A DNA stretch of 64,000 nt from Arhodomonas sp052060015 (GTDB taxonomy: Bacteria > Pseudomonadota > Gammaproteobacteria > Nitrococcales > Nitrococcaceae), in assembly GCF_052060015.1 (NCBI RefSeq), contig NZ_JBPODZ010000006.1, forward strand, positions 1 through 64,000. The letters are read 5' to 3'. Of this stretch, positions 1 to 9,385 are shown one piece after another (within the stretch, counting starts at the first letter, position 1; every line of letters begins with the position of its first letter). The translations under genes were made by a program, and so were the position numbers. Below the pieces are notes generated by a model, which saw only the letters and a list, made by a program, of their open reading frames with translations, searched no databases and had not been told where the DNA came from.

Positions 1-208
<208 letters not shown>

Positions 209-320
209 ATAACACCCAAGCACTCCAAGACAACGCGCATGCCCAATCGATGCGGCAACCCCGACTTCCCGAACCAAAGCGGCGCCGGCGCGCGAGCGCG
301 CGACGACGCCACACCGGCTC

Positions 321-438
321 GCCTGGCGAGCATAGCGCGTGGGAACCACCCGATCCCTTTCCGAACTCGGAAGTGAAACCACGCCGCGCCGATGATAGTG
401 CCGCCTCGCTGTGGTGCGAAAGTAGGTCATCGCCAGGC
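321..438 (+). rRNA. rrf: 5S ribosomal RNA
   Basis: The 118-nt segment begins GCCTGGC and ends GCCAGGC, which pair as helix I of 5S rRNA. The internal blocks ACCCGATCCCTTTCCGAACTC and GAAGTGAAAC are the conserved loop regions of the family. It follows the 23S gene after a spacer of about 110 nt, which holds GC-rich complementary stretches probably used for RNase III processing, and it precedes a terminator. This is the end of a ribosomal RNA operon. Confidence 0.95.
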
Positions 439-448
439 CCTTATCCCC

Positions 449-486
449 AAAACCCCCGCCCCGGAAAACACCGGGACGGGGGTTTT
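449..486 (+). terminator. Intrinsic terminator of the rRNA operon
   Basis: A 12-bp stem with one mismatch (CCCCCGCCCCGG against CCGGGACGGGGG) and a six-base AAAACA-type loop is followed by a TTTT run. It sits 10 bases after the 5S gene, so it most likely ends the rRNA transcript. It is the clearest Rho-independent terminator in the window. Confidence 0.9.
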
Positions 487-617
487 CTCGTTGGGGGGTG
501 CGAAATCGCGACGGCCACGGCTGCCGTGCGCCGGTAAGTTCAGGTACAGTGAGGCCCTTCGGGCGGCCCAGGGATGGGGCGCGAATTTGGGCCATAGGGC
601 ATCGCGGAGAGGGGCTA

Positions 618-1076
618 ATGGCAAGCGGCTCAGTGAACAAGGTGATCCTCATCGGCAATCTCGGCGCCGATCCGGAGGTGCGGTATGCGCCGTCGGGCAA
701 TGCGGTGACCAACATCCGCGTTGCGACCACCGAGCAGTGGCGCGACCGCAACAGTGGGGAGCGCCAGGAGCGCACCGACTGGCACCGGGTGGTGTTCTTC
801 AACCGCCTCGCCGAGATCGCCGGCGAGTACCTGCGCAAGGGCTCCAAGGTGTATATCGAGGGCCAGCTGCAGACGCGCAAGTGGCAGGGCCAGGACGGGC
901 AGGACCGCTACACCACGGAGGTGGTGGCCCGGGAGATGCAGATGCTCGATTCCCGCGGCGGTGGCGGCGGTGCGCCGCGCAGCGAGAGCCGCGGGGCGCC
1001 GGCGGATGGCGAGGGTGTCGCCGAGCGCGCCCCGGAGCCGCCCCAGGACGATTTCGACGACGACATCCCCTTCTAA
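618..1076 (+). CDS. ssb: Single-stranded DNA-binding protein SSB
   Basis: The 152-residue product binds single-stranded DNA during replication, recombination and repair. Residues 1 to about 108 form the OB fold, with the family start SVNKVILIGNLGADPEVRY and the TDWHRVVFF strand. A Gly/Glu/Pro-rich linker follows, then the acidic tip DDDIPF that docks partner proteins. The ATG at 618 is chosen because it gives the standard SSB N-terminus and has GGAGAGG upstream; a longer in-frame extension upstream has no family counterpart. It stands alone between the rRNA terminator and smc, 24 bp apart, so smc may be co-transcribed. Confidence 0.97.
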   Translation: MASGSVNKVILIGNLGADPEVRYAPSGNAVTNIRVATTEQWRDRNSGERQERTDWHRVVFFNRLAEIAGEYLRKGSKVYIEGQLQTRKWQGQDGQDRYTTEVVAREMQMLDSRGGGGGAPRSESRGAPADGEGVAERAPEPPQDDFDDDIPF

Positions 1077-1100
1077 CGGAGGCGGTGCGGTCCGACACAC

Positions 1101-4100
1101 ATGCGGCTTGCCAGGATCAAGCTCTCCGGCTTTAAGTCGTTCGTTGACCCCACCACGGTAACCCTCCCCGGGGATCTGGTGGCCATCGTCGGGCCCAACG
1201 GCTGCGGCAAGTCGAACATCATCGACGCCGTGCGCTGGGTGATGGGCGAGAGCTCGGCGAAACACCTGCGCGGCGAGTCCATGGCCGACGTCATCTTCGA
1301 CGGCTCGAGCCAGCGCAAACCGGTCGGCCATGCCTCCATCGAGCTCATCTTCGACAACAGCGACGGTACCGTCACCGGGCAGTACGCGGGCTACAACGAG
1401 ATCTCGGTGCGCCGCCAGGTCAACCGGGACGGCCAGTCCGCCTATTACCTCAACGGCACTCGCTGCCGGCGGCGCGACATCACCGACCTCTTCCTCGGTA
1501 CCGGCCTCGGGCCGCGCAGCTACTCCATCATCGAGCAGGGGATGATCTCCCGGGTCATTGAGGCCCGGCCCGAGGAGCTGCGCCGCTATCTCGAGGAGGC
1601 CGCCGGGATCAGCCTGTACAAGGAGCGCCGGCGCGAGACCGAGCGCCGGATCCGCGACACCCTGGAGAACCTCGAGCGCCTGGAGGACGTCCGCGACGAG
1701 GTGGCCCGGCAACTGGAGAAGCTCGGGCGCCAGGCCGAGACCGCGGAACGCTACAAGGCGCTGCGCGAGGAGAGCCGGCAGCGCGAGGCGGAGCTTTTAG
1801 TGCTGCGACTGCAGGGGCTCGAGGCCGAACGCGAGCAGTTGGAGGCGGAGCTCCGTGACCGCGACCGCGCCATCGAGGCGGCGCTGGCCCGGCAGCGGGG
1901 TCTGGAGCGGGAGGCCGAGTCGTTGCGCGCGCGCCACGCCGAGGACGGTGACCGTTTCAACGAGATCCAGGCCCGTTACTATGGGATCGGCTCCGAGATC
2001 ACGCGTATCGATCAGCGGATCAAGCACGAGCGCGAGCGCCGTGAGGCGAATCAGGCCGAGCAGTCGCGGATCCGCGAGGCGCTGGCCGAGCTGGAGGCCA
2101 CCCTGGAGGGCGACCGCGAGAAGCTCGAGGCCGCCGATGCCCGTGTCGCCGAGCTGGAACCGGTGCGCGAGGCCCTGGACGAGGAGGAGGCCACCGCCAT
2201 GGAGGCGGTGGAGCGGGCGAGCGCCGCCCTGGAGGATTGGCGAGGTCGCTGGGAGGACTTCAACGCCCGGGCGCGGGAGCCGGCGCAGGTCGCCGAGGTG
2301 GAGCGTGCCCGCATCGAGCAGCTGGAGGAGCAGGGCGAGGAGCGTCAGCGCCGCCGTGAACGCCTGCTCCTGGAGTTGGAGACCATCGACGAGGCGCTTC
2401 GGGAGGGTGAGGACGAGACGCTTGCGGAGCGTCTGGCCGCCCTGGAGGAGAAGATCGCCCGTTTCCGCGACGCCGTTGCCGAGCAGTACGGGCTACTGGC
2501 CGACGCCAAGGCCGAGCGGGACCGGCTGCTGGAGTCCCTGGAGACGAACCGGGGGGAGGCCACCGAGTGCCGTGCCCGTCTGACCTCGCTGGAGACCCTC
2601 CAGGAATCCGCCCTCGGCGAGGACGAGGCGGTGGCGGGCTGGCTGACGAAGCAGGGCCTGGCGGAATGCCCGCGTCTCGGGCGCCGGATCGAGGTGGAGC
2701 CCGGCTGGGAACGCGCCGTGGAGGCGGTGCTCGGTGGCCACCTGCAGGCGCTGCTCACTGATGAGCCGGAATCCCATCTGGATGCCCTGCCGATGGCGCC
2801 GGTGGAGGGGATTACCCTGCAGGGGCCCGTTGCCGCTCCGGCGAAGGCGCCGGCGCCGAACTGCCTCGCCGCCCGGGTGCGCGGCCCGCTTCCCGTCGAC
2901 GACCTGCTCGCCGGTGTCTACGCGGCACCGGATCTGCAAGCGGCCCGTGAGTGGGCGCAAAACCTGGCGGACGGGGAACGCGTGGTCACCCCGGAAGGGA
3001 TAATCCTCGGGGCCTCGTGGGCGCGGGGCAGGGGCAGCGGTGACGCGGAACAGGGCGTAATCGCCCGACAGCGTGAAATCGAGACGTTGCAGGAAAGGCT
3101 GGCGGCCCTCGAGGCGCGGATTGCCGCGACGGAGGGCGAGCACGAGGCGGTCGCCGAGCGGATCGACGAGCTCCGCGAGCGCCGCGATGACCAGAGCGAG
3201 CGCCTCGCCGAGGGCGAACACGAGCGGGCGCGCCTGCAGGCGGAGGTGGACGGGGCCCGGCACCGGCGCAACGAGCGCGAGGAGCGCCGCGAGGCACTGC
3301 GCTCGGAGCTCGAGGAGCTGGCCGGGGCGATGGAGGAGATCAACAGCGCGGTCCGTGCCGCGCGGGAGCGCCAGGACGAGGCCCTGGAGCGCAGCGAGGC
3401 CATGGACGAGGAGCGCGAGGCGCTCGAGGAGGAACGGCAGCGGTTGCAGGAGCGCCTGGATGCCGCCCGGGAGTCCGTGAATGCCGTGCGCGGGCGCCGC
3501 CACGATGTCGCCCTGCGCCTCGAGAGCGCCGGCACCGCCCGCAGCGGGCTGCGCGAGGCCATCGAGCGCGTCCGCCGTCAGCACGAGCGTCAGGGCGAAC
3601 GCCTCCGGGAGCTGGAAGCCGAGCTGCCCGGTGACGAGGCGCCGGAGCAGGGGCTGGAGGACGAGCGTCAGCGCCTGCTGGAGAGCCGCCAAGGCGTGGA
3701 GCAGGAGCTCGGGGAGGCACGGGAGCGCCTGAGTGAGGCGGAGGAGCGCCTGCGCGCCCTGGAGGGCGAACGCAGCGAGGCGGAGCGCGAGGTCGCCGAG
3801 CTGCGCGAGCGCACCGAGTCGGCACGGTACCGCAGCTACGAGCTCAAGATCCGTATCCAGACCCAGGCCGAGCAGCTCCGGGATCTAGGCCGGAGCCGGG
3901 AGGAGCTGGCCGCGGCGTTGCCCGAGGACGCCGACGAGCCCGCGTGGGTGGCCGAGATCGAGCGCCTGGAGCAGCGCATCCAGCGCCTCGGCCCCATCAA
4001 CCTCGCCGCCATCGACGAGTACCGGGAGCTCGAGGAGCGCAAGGGGTATCTCGATAGCCAGTACACGGACCTCAACGAGGCCCTGGAGACGTTGCAGTCG

Positions 4101-4601
4101 GCGATACGGCGCATCGACCGGGAGACTCGACAGCGTTTCCGCGAGACCTTCGACCAGGTCAATGCGGGGCTGCAGCGCCTGTTTCCGCGACTGTTCGGCG
4201 GTGGCAGCGGCTATCTGGAGCTCACCGACGACGACCTGCTGGAGACCGGGGTCGCCATCATGGCGCAACCGCCGGGGAAGAAGGTGAGCAATATCCACCT
4301 GCTCTCCGGCGGCGAGAAGGCGCTCACCGCCGTGGCCCTGGTGTTCGCCATCTTCGAGCTCAATCCGGCGCCGTTCTGCATGCTCGACGAGGTGGACGCG
4401 CCGCTGGACGACGCCAACGTGGGGCGGTTCTGCGAGATGCTCAGCGAGCTGGCGGAGCGGGTGCAGTTCATTGTGATCACCCACAACAAGGTGACCATGG
4501 CGGCGGCCAGTCACCTCACCGGCGTGACCATGAACGAGCCCGGTGTCTCCCGTCTGGTGGCGGTGGACGTGGCCGCCGCCGCGGAGCTCGCCGAGGGGTA
4601 G
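1101..4601 (+). CDS. smc: Chromosome partition protein SMC
   Basis: The 1166-residue ATPase organises and segregates the chromosome. The Walker A motif GPNGCGKS is at residues 31-38. Long Glu/Arg-rich coiled coils flank a hinge at about residues 500-650, and the ABC signature LSGGEKAL is near 1068, followed by the Walker B region FCMLDEVDAPLDD. The length is typical for SMC, and MukB (over 1480 residues, different hinge) is excluded. Its partners ScpA and ScpB are not in the window. The ATG at 1101 begins directly with the RLARIKLSGFKSF strand that opens SMC proteins. Confidence 0.97.
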   Translation: MRLARIKLSGFKSFVDPTTVTLPGDLVAIVGPNGCGKSNIIDAVRWVMGESSAKHLRGESMADVIFDGSSQRKPVGHASIELIFDNSDGTVTGQYAGYNEISVRRQVNRDGQSAYYLNGTRCRRRDITDLFLGTGLGPRSYSIIEQGMISRVIEARPEELRRYLEEAAGISLYKERRRETERRIRDTLENLERLEDVRDEVARQLEKLGRQAETAERYKALREESRQREAELLVLRLQGLEAEREQLEAELRDRDRAIEAALARQRGLEREAESLRARHAEDGDRFNEIQARYYGIGSEITRIDQRIKHERERREANQAEQSRIREALAELEATLEGDREKLEAADARVAELEPVREALDEEEATAMEAVERASAALEDWRGRWEDFNARAREPAQVAEVERARIEQLEEQGEERQRRRERLLLELETIDEALREGEDETLAERLAALEEKIARFRDAVAEQYGLLADAKAERDRLLESLETNRGEATECRARLTSLETLQESALGEDEAVAGWLTKQGLAECPRLGRRIEVEPGWERAVEAVLGGHLQALLTDEPESHLDALPMAPVEGITLQGPVAAPAKAPAPNCLAARVRGPLPVDDLLAGVYAAPDLQAAREWAQNLADGERVVTPEGIILGASWARGRGSGDAEQGVIARQREIETLQERLAALEARIAATEGEHEAVAERIDELRERRDDQSERLAEGEHERARLQAEVDGARHRRNEREERREALRSELEELAGAMEEINSAVRAARERQDEALERSEAMDEEREALEEERQRLQERLDAARESVNAVRGRRHDVALRLESAGTARSGLREAIERVRRQHERQGERLRELEAELPGDEAPEQGLEDERQRLLESRQGVEQELGEARERLSEAEERLRALEGERSEAEREVAELRERTESARYRSYELKIRIQTQAEQLRDLGRSREELAAALPEDADEPAWVAEIERLEQRIQRLGPINLAAIDEYRELEERKGYLDSQYTDLNEALETLQSAIRRIDRETRQRFRETFDQVNAGLQRLFPRLFGGGSGYLELTDDDLLETGVAIMAQPPGKKVSNIHLLSGGEKALTAVALVFAIFELNPAPFCMLDEVDAPLDDANVGRFCEMLSELAERVQFIVITHNKVTMAAASHLTGVTMNEPGVSRLVAVDVAAAAELAEG

Positions 4602-4695
4602 GGCCCGGGACTTGAGCTTGTTCCCCACGCCATGCAGTCTGTTCGCATCGGCGGCCCGGCCGGGCACGGCTGCAACCAAGTAATCGGATGGGAGA

Positions 4696-5793
4696 ATGGA
4701 CGAACTGCGCTGGTTACTGATCGTCATCGGTGCCCTGGTGATCCTGGGCATCTACCTGCATGGCACCATCCGGAACTGGCGCCATGACGGGCTGCCGTGG
4801 TCGAAGCGGCGACGCGACCAGCGCGAGCCGTTCGCCGGTGACGAGCTCCACGAGCCGCACCTCGATGACGAGCTGCCGGAGATCGACGATCCGCTGCGGC
4901 GGGACGGCGACCCCGGAGCCGACGCTGATTACCGCGAGGAGCCGCGGGCGGTGTCGTCGACCCGCGACGCCCCGGAGGGGGTATCCCCGGATCCCGGGGA
5001 AATGGCCACCGAGGACGAGGAGGACGACTCCCCCTATCCCGCCTGGGCCCGTTCCCGGGTGGAGGGCGTGCGCTCCCGCGCCGAGGACTGGCCCGTGCCG
5101 GAACGCGATCCCGCCCCGAGTGAGGAGCAGCCGCCGGCCGGGGGGCAACCCGATCACGGGTCCCAGGGCCCCGTCGCCGGCGATGAGCCGGTGACGGCTG
5201 GAGAAGACGAAAGCGTCTCCCGCTGGCCGCGTCCGCGGCTGGCCGAGCGTTTCCGTCGCGTGCTCTCCCGGGAGGAGGGCAAGGGGACGGAAGCCTCCGA
5301 TGGCCCCTCCCAGGAGGGCCAGGGGGCGCCGGTCGATGTACCGGAGGGGCTGGAGGAGAAGATCGTCGTCATCAATGTGATGGCCGCCGCGGATACCCGC
5401 TTCGAGGGCACGGAGCTGCTGGAGGCGCTGGAGGCGCAGGGGTTGCGTTTCGGCGATCACGGCATCTTCCACCGCTATGTGGAGGGGCCGCGGGGCAAGG
5501 TCCCGGAGTTCAGCGTCGCCAACATCCTCAAGCCGGGCTGGTTTGACATCGATCGCATGGAGGGTTTCGAGACCCCCGGCGTGGCGATGTTCATGCGCCT
5601 CCCCGGTCCCTTTGACGCCGTCGACGCCTACGAGGAGATGCTCGCCGCCGCGCGGGGCCTATCGGAGCGCCTCGGTGGCCACCTCCTCGACGGACGCCGC
5701 TGCGATCTCACCCACCAGAGCATCGAGCACCTGCGCGAGGAAATGATCGAGTACCGCCGGCGGGCCCAGCTCGCCGCCCGCCAGCGCCAGTAA
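4696..5793 (+). CDS. zipA: Cell division protein ZipA
   Basis: The 365-residue inner-membrane protein tethers FtsZ to the membrane at midcell. An N-terminal transmembrane helix (LLIVIGALVILGIYL, about residues 7-21) is followed by basic residues. A long acidic, Pro-rich linker runs to about residue 215. The C-terminal ZipA domain, from about 220, binds the FtsZ tail and contains KIVVINVMAAADTRFEG and the GMFHRY-like GIFHRYVEG. The smc-zipA-ligA order matches other gammaproteobacteria, where zipA lies next to ligA. The gap before it (4602-4695) holds a perfect 12-bp palindrome, GCCCGGCCGGGC. Confidence 0.95.
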   Translation: MDELRWLLIVIGALVILGIYLHGTIRNWRHDGLPWSKRRRDQREPFAGDELHEPHLDDELPEIDDPLRRDGDPGADADYREEPRAVSSTRDAPEGVSPDPGEMATEDEEDDSPYPAWARSRVEGVRSRAEDWPVPERDPAPSEEQPPAGGQPDHGSQGPVAGDEPVTAGEDESVSRWPRPRLAERFRRVLSREEGKGTEASDGPSQEGQGAPVDVPEGLEEKIVVINVMAAADTRFEGTELLEALEAQGLRFGDHGIFHRYVEGPRGKVPEFSVANILKPGWFDIDRMEGFETPGVAMFMRLPGPFDAVDAYEEMLAAARGLSERLGGHLLDGRRCDLTHQSIEHLREEMIEYRRRAQLAARQRQ

Positions 5794-5805
5794 CGGGCAG
5801 CCTTG

Positions 5806-7824
5806 ATGAGCGAGACCCCCGATAATGGCGAGGCGGCCCGCCGCGCCGCCGAGCTCCGCGAGACCATCGCCTATCACAACCACCGCTATTACGTGCTCGA
5901 CGCCCCGGAGATCTCCGATGCCGAGTACGACGCGCTGCTGCGCGAGCTCCAGGCGCTGGAGCACGCCCACCCGGACCTCGTTACCCCGGACTCCCCCACC
6001 CAGCGGGTGGGCGCGCCGCCACTGGAGGCCTTTGAGGAGGCCCGCCACGAGCTGCCCATGCTCTCGCTGGGCAACGTCTTCAGCGAGGCCGAGCTGCTGG
6101 AGTTCGACCGCCGCGTGCGCGAGCGCGCCGGTGCCGCGGTGGCCTATGTCTGCGAGCCCAAGCTCGATGGGCTCTCGGTGAACCTGCGCTACGAGGACGG
6201 CGTGCTGGTGGGGGCCGCCACCCGTGGCGACGGGCGCGTCGGCGAGGACATCACCGTCAACGTCCGCACCATCCGCTCGGTGCCGCTGCGGCTGGATAGC
6301 GAAGAAGCACCGTCGCTGGTGGAAGTCCGCGGCGAGGTGGTGATCCGCAAGTCGGACTTCGAGCGGCTCAATGCCCGCCGGGAGCGCGAGGGCGAGCGCC
6401 CCTTCGCCAACCCGCGCAATGCCGCCGCCGGTAGCCTACGCCAGCTCGACTCGAGGATCACCGCCCGGCGGCCACTGACCTTCTTCACCTTCGGTGTCGG
6501 GGCCTGCACGGCCACTTTGGCGGAGACCCACAGCGGCGTGCTCGAGCGCCTCGGAGACTGGGGGTTCCGGGTCAATGAGCATGTCCAGCGGGTGGAGGAT
6601 ATCGACGGTTGCCTGGCCTACTACCGTTGGTTGCTCGAGCGCCGCGACGAGCTGGACTACGAGATCGACGGCGTGGTCTATAAGGTGGACGACCTCGCTG
6701 TGCGCGAGCGCCTCGGGTTCACCGCGCGGGCCCCACGCTGGGCGGCCGCCCACAAGCTCCCGGCGCGGGAGGCCACGACGGTAGTGGAGGACATCCTCCC
6801 CTCGGTGGGGCGCACCGGGGTGATCACACCGGTGGCGGACCTGGAGCCGGTGGAGGTGGGCGGGGTGACCGTCAGCCGTGCCACGCTGCATAACCTCGAC
6901 GAGGTCCGGCGCAAGGACGTCCGCATCGGCGACACCGTGATGGTGCGCCGCGCCGGCGATGTCATCCCGGAGATCACTGCCGTGGTTACCGAGCGCCGGC
7001 CCGAGGGGGCCGAGCCCTGGGAGATGCCGGGGCAGTGTCCGGTCTGCGGCTCGGAGGTGATCCGCCTGGACGACGAGGCGGCCCACCGCTGCGTCGGCGG
7101 GCTATACTGCCCGGCCCAGCGCATGGGGGCGCTGCTGCACTTCGTCTCCCGCCGCGCCATGGACATCGACGGCCTCGGCGAGAAACTCGTCACCCAGCTG
7201 GTGGAGCGGGAGATGGTCCGAACCGCCGCCGATCTCTACCACCTGGATGCACGGCGGCTCTCGGGGCTGGAGCGGATGGGGGAGAAATCCGCCGCCAACC
7301 TCATCGCCGCCATCGATGCCTCTCGCGAAACCACCCTGGCCCGGTTCCTCTATGCGCTCGGCATCAGTCATGTGGGCGAGGTCACCGCGCAGACGCTTGC
7401 CGAGCATTTCGGCAGCCTGGAGGCGATCATGGCCGCAGACCAGGAGGCCCTGGAGGCGGTACCCGACGTCGGGCCGGTGGTCGCCCAGAGCGTCGCCCAT
7501 TTCTTCGCGCAGCCCCACAACCGGGAGGTCATCGAGGCCCTGCGGGAGGCAGGGGTGCACTGGCCCGAGCCGAAGACCGCGCCGGCCGACGAGGCGCCGC
7601 TGGCGGGAAAGACCTTCGTGCTCACCGGGACGCTGGAGGGCTATACTCGCGACGAGGCCCGGGCCCGGGTCGAGGCCCTCGGCGGCAAGGTCACCGGCAG
7701 CGTGTCCGGGAAGACCGACTACGTGGTCGCCGGCGCTGACCCCGGCTCCAAGCGCGACAAGGCCGAGGCGCTCGGCGTTACCGTCCTCGACGAGGCCGCC
7801 TTCCGTAACCTAATCGGGGAATAG
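5806..7824 (+). CDS. ligA: NAD-dependent DNA ligase LigA
   Basis: The 672-residue ligase seals nicks during replication and repair using NAD+. The order is the Ia domain (YHNHRYYVLD), the adenylation domain with catalytic Lys119 in CEPKLDG, and the OB fold. A four-cysteine zinc finger (CPVC...CVGGLYC), helix-hairpin-helix repeats and a C-terminal BRCT domain (LAGKTFVLTGTLEGY) follow. The ATG at 5806 follows directly on an in-frame TTG at 5803; either could initiate. The stop lies one base from the stop of the convergent HPr gene, leaving no room for a separate terminator. Confidence 0.97.
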   Translation: MSETPDNGEAARRAAELRETIAYHNHRYYVLDAPEISDAEYDALLRELQALEHAHPDLVTPDSPTQRVGAPPLEAFEEARHELPMLSLGNVFSEAELLEFDRRVRERAGAAVAYVCEPKLDGLSVNLRYEDGVLVGAATRGDGRVGEDITVNVRTIRSVPLRLDSEEAPSLVEVRGEVVIRKSDFERLNARREREGERPFANPRNAAAGSLRQLDSRITARRPLTFFTFGVGACTATLAETHSGVLERLGDWGFRVNEHVQRVEDIDGCLAYYRWLLERRDELDYEIDGVVYKVDDLAVRERLGFTARAPRWAAAHKLPAREATTVVEDILPSVGRTGVITPVADLEPVEVGGVTVSRATLHNLDEVRRKDVRIGDTVMVRRAGDVIPEITAVVTERRPEGAEPWEMPGQCPVCGSEVIRLDDEAAHRCVGGLYCPAQRMGALLHFVSRRAMDIDGLGEKLVTQLVEREMVRTAADLYHLDARRLSGLERMGEKSAANLIAAIDASRETTLARFLYALGISHVGEVTAQTLAEHFGSLEAIMAADQEALEAVPDVGPVVAQSVAHFFAQPHNREVIEALREAGVHWPEPKTAPADEAPLAGKTFVLTGTLEGYTRDEARARVEALGGKVTGSVSGKTDYVVAGADPGSKRDKAEALGVTVLDEAAFRNLIGE

Positions 7825-7825
7825 C

Positions 7826-8116
7826 TCAGGAGTCTTCGCCGAAGCGCTCGGCGATGAGGCGCTCCAGGGCGTCCACCGCCTCGGCGGCGTCCTCCCCCTC
7901 GGCCTCGATGGTGATCCGGCTGCCGCAGCTCGCGGCGAGCATCATCACGCCCATGATGCTCTTTCCGTTGACGGTGCGGTTGCCGCGGCTGACCTGGATA
8001 TCGCAGTCGAACTGGCCCGCCGTGGCCACGAAGCGGGCCGCCGCCCGGGCATGGAGTCCCAGGCGGTTGATGATCTCGACCTCGCGGATGACGTGTCGTG
8101 GCTCAGTGTCGCTCAT
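7826..8116 (-). CDS. ptsH: Phosphocarrier protein HPr (regulatory PTS)
   Basis: The 96-residue phosphocarrier relays phosphate from enzyme I to EIIA proteins. His22 in GLHARAA is the PEP-dependent phosphorylation site, and Ser53 in NGKSIMG is the site used by HPr kinase. Keeping both residues fits the HPr-kinase-like gene three genes upstream. It is the last gene of the yrbG-to-ptsH run and overlaps the EIIA(Man) gene by 14 bp. Enzyme I, expected next in many relatives, is absent; the following gene is convergent ligA. It could equally be called NPr. Confidence 0.93.
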   Translation of the reverse strand: MSDTEPRHVIREVEIINRLGLHARAAARFVATAGQFDCDIQVSRGNRTVNGKSIMGVMMLAASCGSRITIEAEGEDAAEAVDALERLIAERFGEDS

Positions 8117-8528
8117 CGTCTCCCGTCCGGTCCTTGGGGGTGGGTTCGACCAGAAGCACCCCGTCGCGTCCGCCGGTGTAGGCCTTGTCGCGCAGCGCCG
8201 TCAGGGACAGCTCCGGATAGTTGAGCACCCGCAGCAGCATCGGCAGGTTGACCCCGGAGACCACCGCCGTGCCGACCCGGTCACCGAGCTGCACCGCCAC
8301 GTTGCTCGGCGTGGCGCCGAAGGCGTCGGTGAGGATCAGCACCCCGTCACCCGCATCCAGCTCCCGTACCATGCGCATGCCGCGGCGCACCATCGCCTCG
8401 AGGCTGCTGTCCTGGGGCACGTCCAGGTGCCGGGTGTACAGGGGGCAGGTGCCGAGGATGGTGTTGGCGGTGTGCAGCAGCTCCTGGCCGATGCGATTGT
8501 GGGTGACGATGAGCAGGCCAACGCTCAT
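8103..8528 (-). CDS. PTS EIIA component, mannose/fructose family
   Basis: The 141-residue protein is a free-standing EIIA of the mannose family. Its phosphorylatable His10 lies in the VGLLIVTH N-terminal strand. The segments DGVLILTDAFGATPSNVA and VVSGVNLPMLL are typical of the fold. No EIIB, EIIC or EIID is nearby, so it probably has a regulatory rather than a sugar-import role. It overlaps rapZ by 4 bp (ATGA) and ptsH by 14 bp. In several proteobacteria this gene accompanies hprK, rapZ and HPr in a transport-free PTS. Confidence 0.93.
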   Translation of the reverse strand: MSVGLLIVTHNRIGQELLHTANTILGTCPLYTRHLDVPQDSSLEAMVRRGMRMVRELDAGDGVLILTDAFGATPSNVAVQLGDRVGTAVVSGVNLPMLLRVLNYPELSLTALRDKAYTGGRDGVLLVEPTPKDRTGDDERH

Positions 8529-9385
8529 GGCAGCTCCCGATGGCGCAGGCTCACGTGCTCACGCTCGGCGCTGAAGCGCGCGTACAGCCGCTCCGCGAGG
8601 TAGACCGAGCGATGTTGCCCGCCGGTGCAGCCCACCGTCACCGTGAGATAGCTTCGGTTCTCCTGCTGGAAGCGCGGGATCCAGGCGCTGAGAAAGGCCT
8701 CCAGCTGCTCGTAGTACTCGCGGACCTGCGTCTGGGCCTCGAGGTAGTCGCGCACCGCCGGGTCCCGGCCGGTGTAGGCACGCAGCTCAGGGTGCCAGTG
8801 GGGGTTGGGCAGGCAGCGGGCATCGAAGACGAAGTCCGCATCCGGCGGCAGCCCGTGCTTGTAGCCGAAGGACTCGAACATCAGCGACAGGGCGAAGGGC
8901 TCGCGCACCACCCGCTCGCGTACCAGGTCCCGGAGCTGGTGGACGGTGGTGCGGGTGGTGTCGATGGTCAGGTCCGCGCGCTCGAGGATGGGTTCCAGGA
9001 GCTCGCGTTCCCGTCGGATCGCCTCCTCCAGGGAGGCCTCCAGGTGGCTTAGCGGGTGGCGGCGGCGGGTCTCGCTGAAGCGCTTGAGCAGGGTCTCCGG
9101 CTCGGCGTCGAGGAACAGGATCTCGCAGTGGATGCCTGAGCGGCGCAGGGCCTCGAGGATGGCGGGAAAACGCGCCAGATCGACGGGACGGTTGCGCGCG
9201 TCCACGCCAACGGCATAGCGCTCCTCGGCGCGATTGCCGCCCGCGATGGCGGTGATGTGGCGGCCGAAGGCCTCGAGCAGGTCCACCGGCAGGTTGTCGA
9301 TACAGTAGAAGCCGGTGTCCTCCAGGGTGCTCAGCGCCACACTCTTGCCCGAGCCGGACAGGCCGCTGATGATGACCAGGCGCAT
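8525..9385 (-). CDS. rapZ: RNase adapter protein / nucleotide-binding protein RapZ
   Basis: The 286-residue protein starts with a P-loop, GLSGSGKS at residues 8-15, followed by DTGFYCIDNLP. The C-terminal domain carries the conserved FDARCLPNPHW and TVGCTGGQHRSVY blocks of the YvcJ/RapZ family. In E. coli RapZ presents the sRNA GlmZ to RNase E and so controls glucosamine-6-phosphate synthesis, which feeds peptidoglycan and LPS. Here it overlaps hprK (TGATG) and the EIIA gene (ATGA), the usual PTS neighbourhood. Whether GlmZ exists in this organism cannot be told from the window. Confidence 0.95.
   Translation of the reverse strand: MRLVIISGLSGSGKSVALSTLEDTGFYCIDNLPVDLLEAFGRHITAIAGGNRAEERYAVGVDARNRPVDLARFPAILEALRRSGIHCEILFLDAEPETLLKRFSETRRRHPLSHLEASLEEAIRRERELLEPILERADLTIDTTRTTVHQLRDLVRERVVREPFALSLMFESFGYKHGLPPDADFVFDARCLPNPHWHPELRAYTGRDPAVRDYLEAQTQVREYYEQLEAFLSAWIPRFQQENRSYLTVTVGCTGGQHRSVYLAERLYARFSAEREHVSLRHRELP

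Noticed and set aside
209..320. Possible tRNA or other gene in the 23S-5S spacer
   Set aside because: The spacer lacks a tRNA cloverleaf or T-arm sequence; it holds only complementary GC-rich stretches suited to rRNA processing.
4654..4665. Perfect palindrome GCCCGGCCGGGC between smc and zipA
   Set aside because: Short GC palindromes are expected often in DNA of this composition, and nothing ties it to a function.
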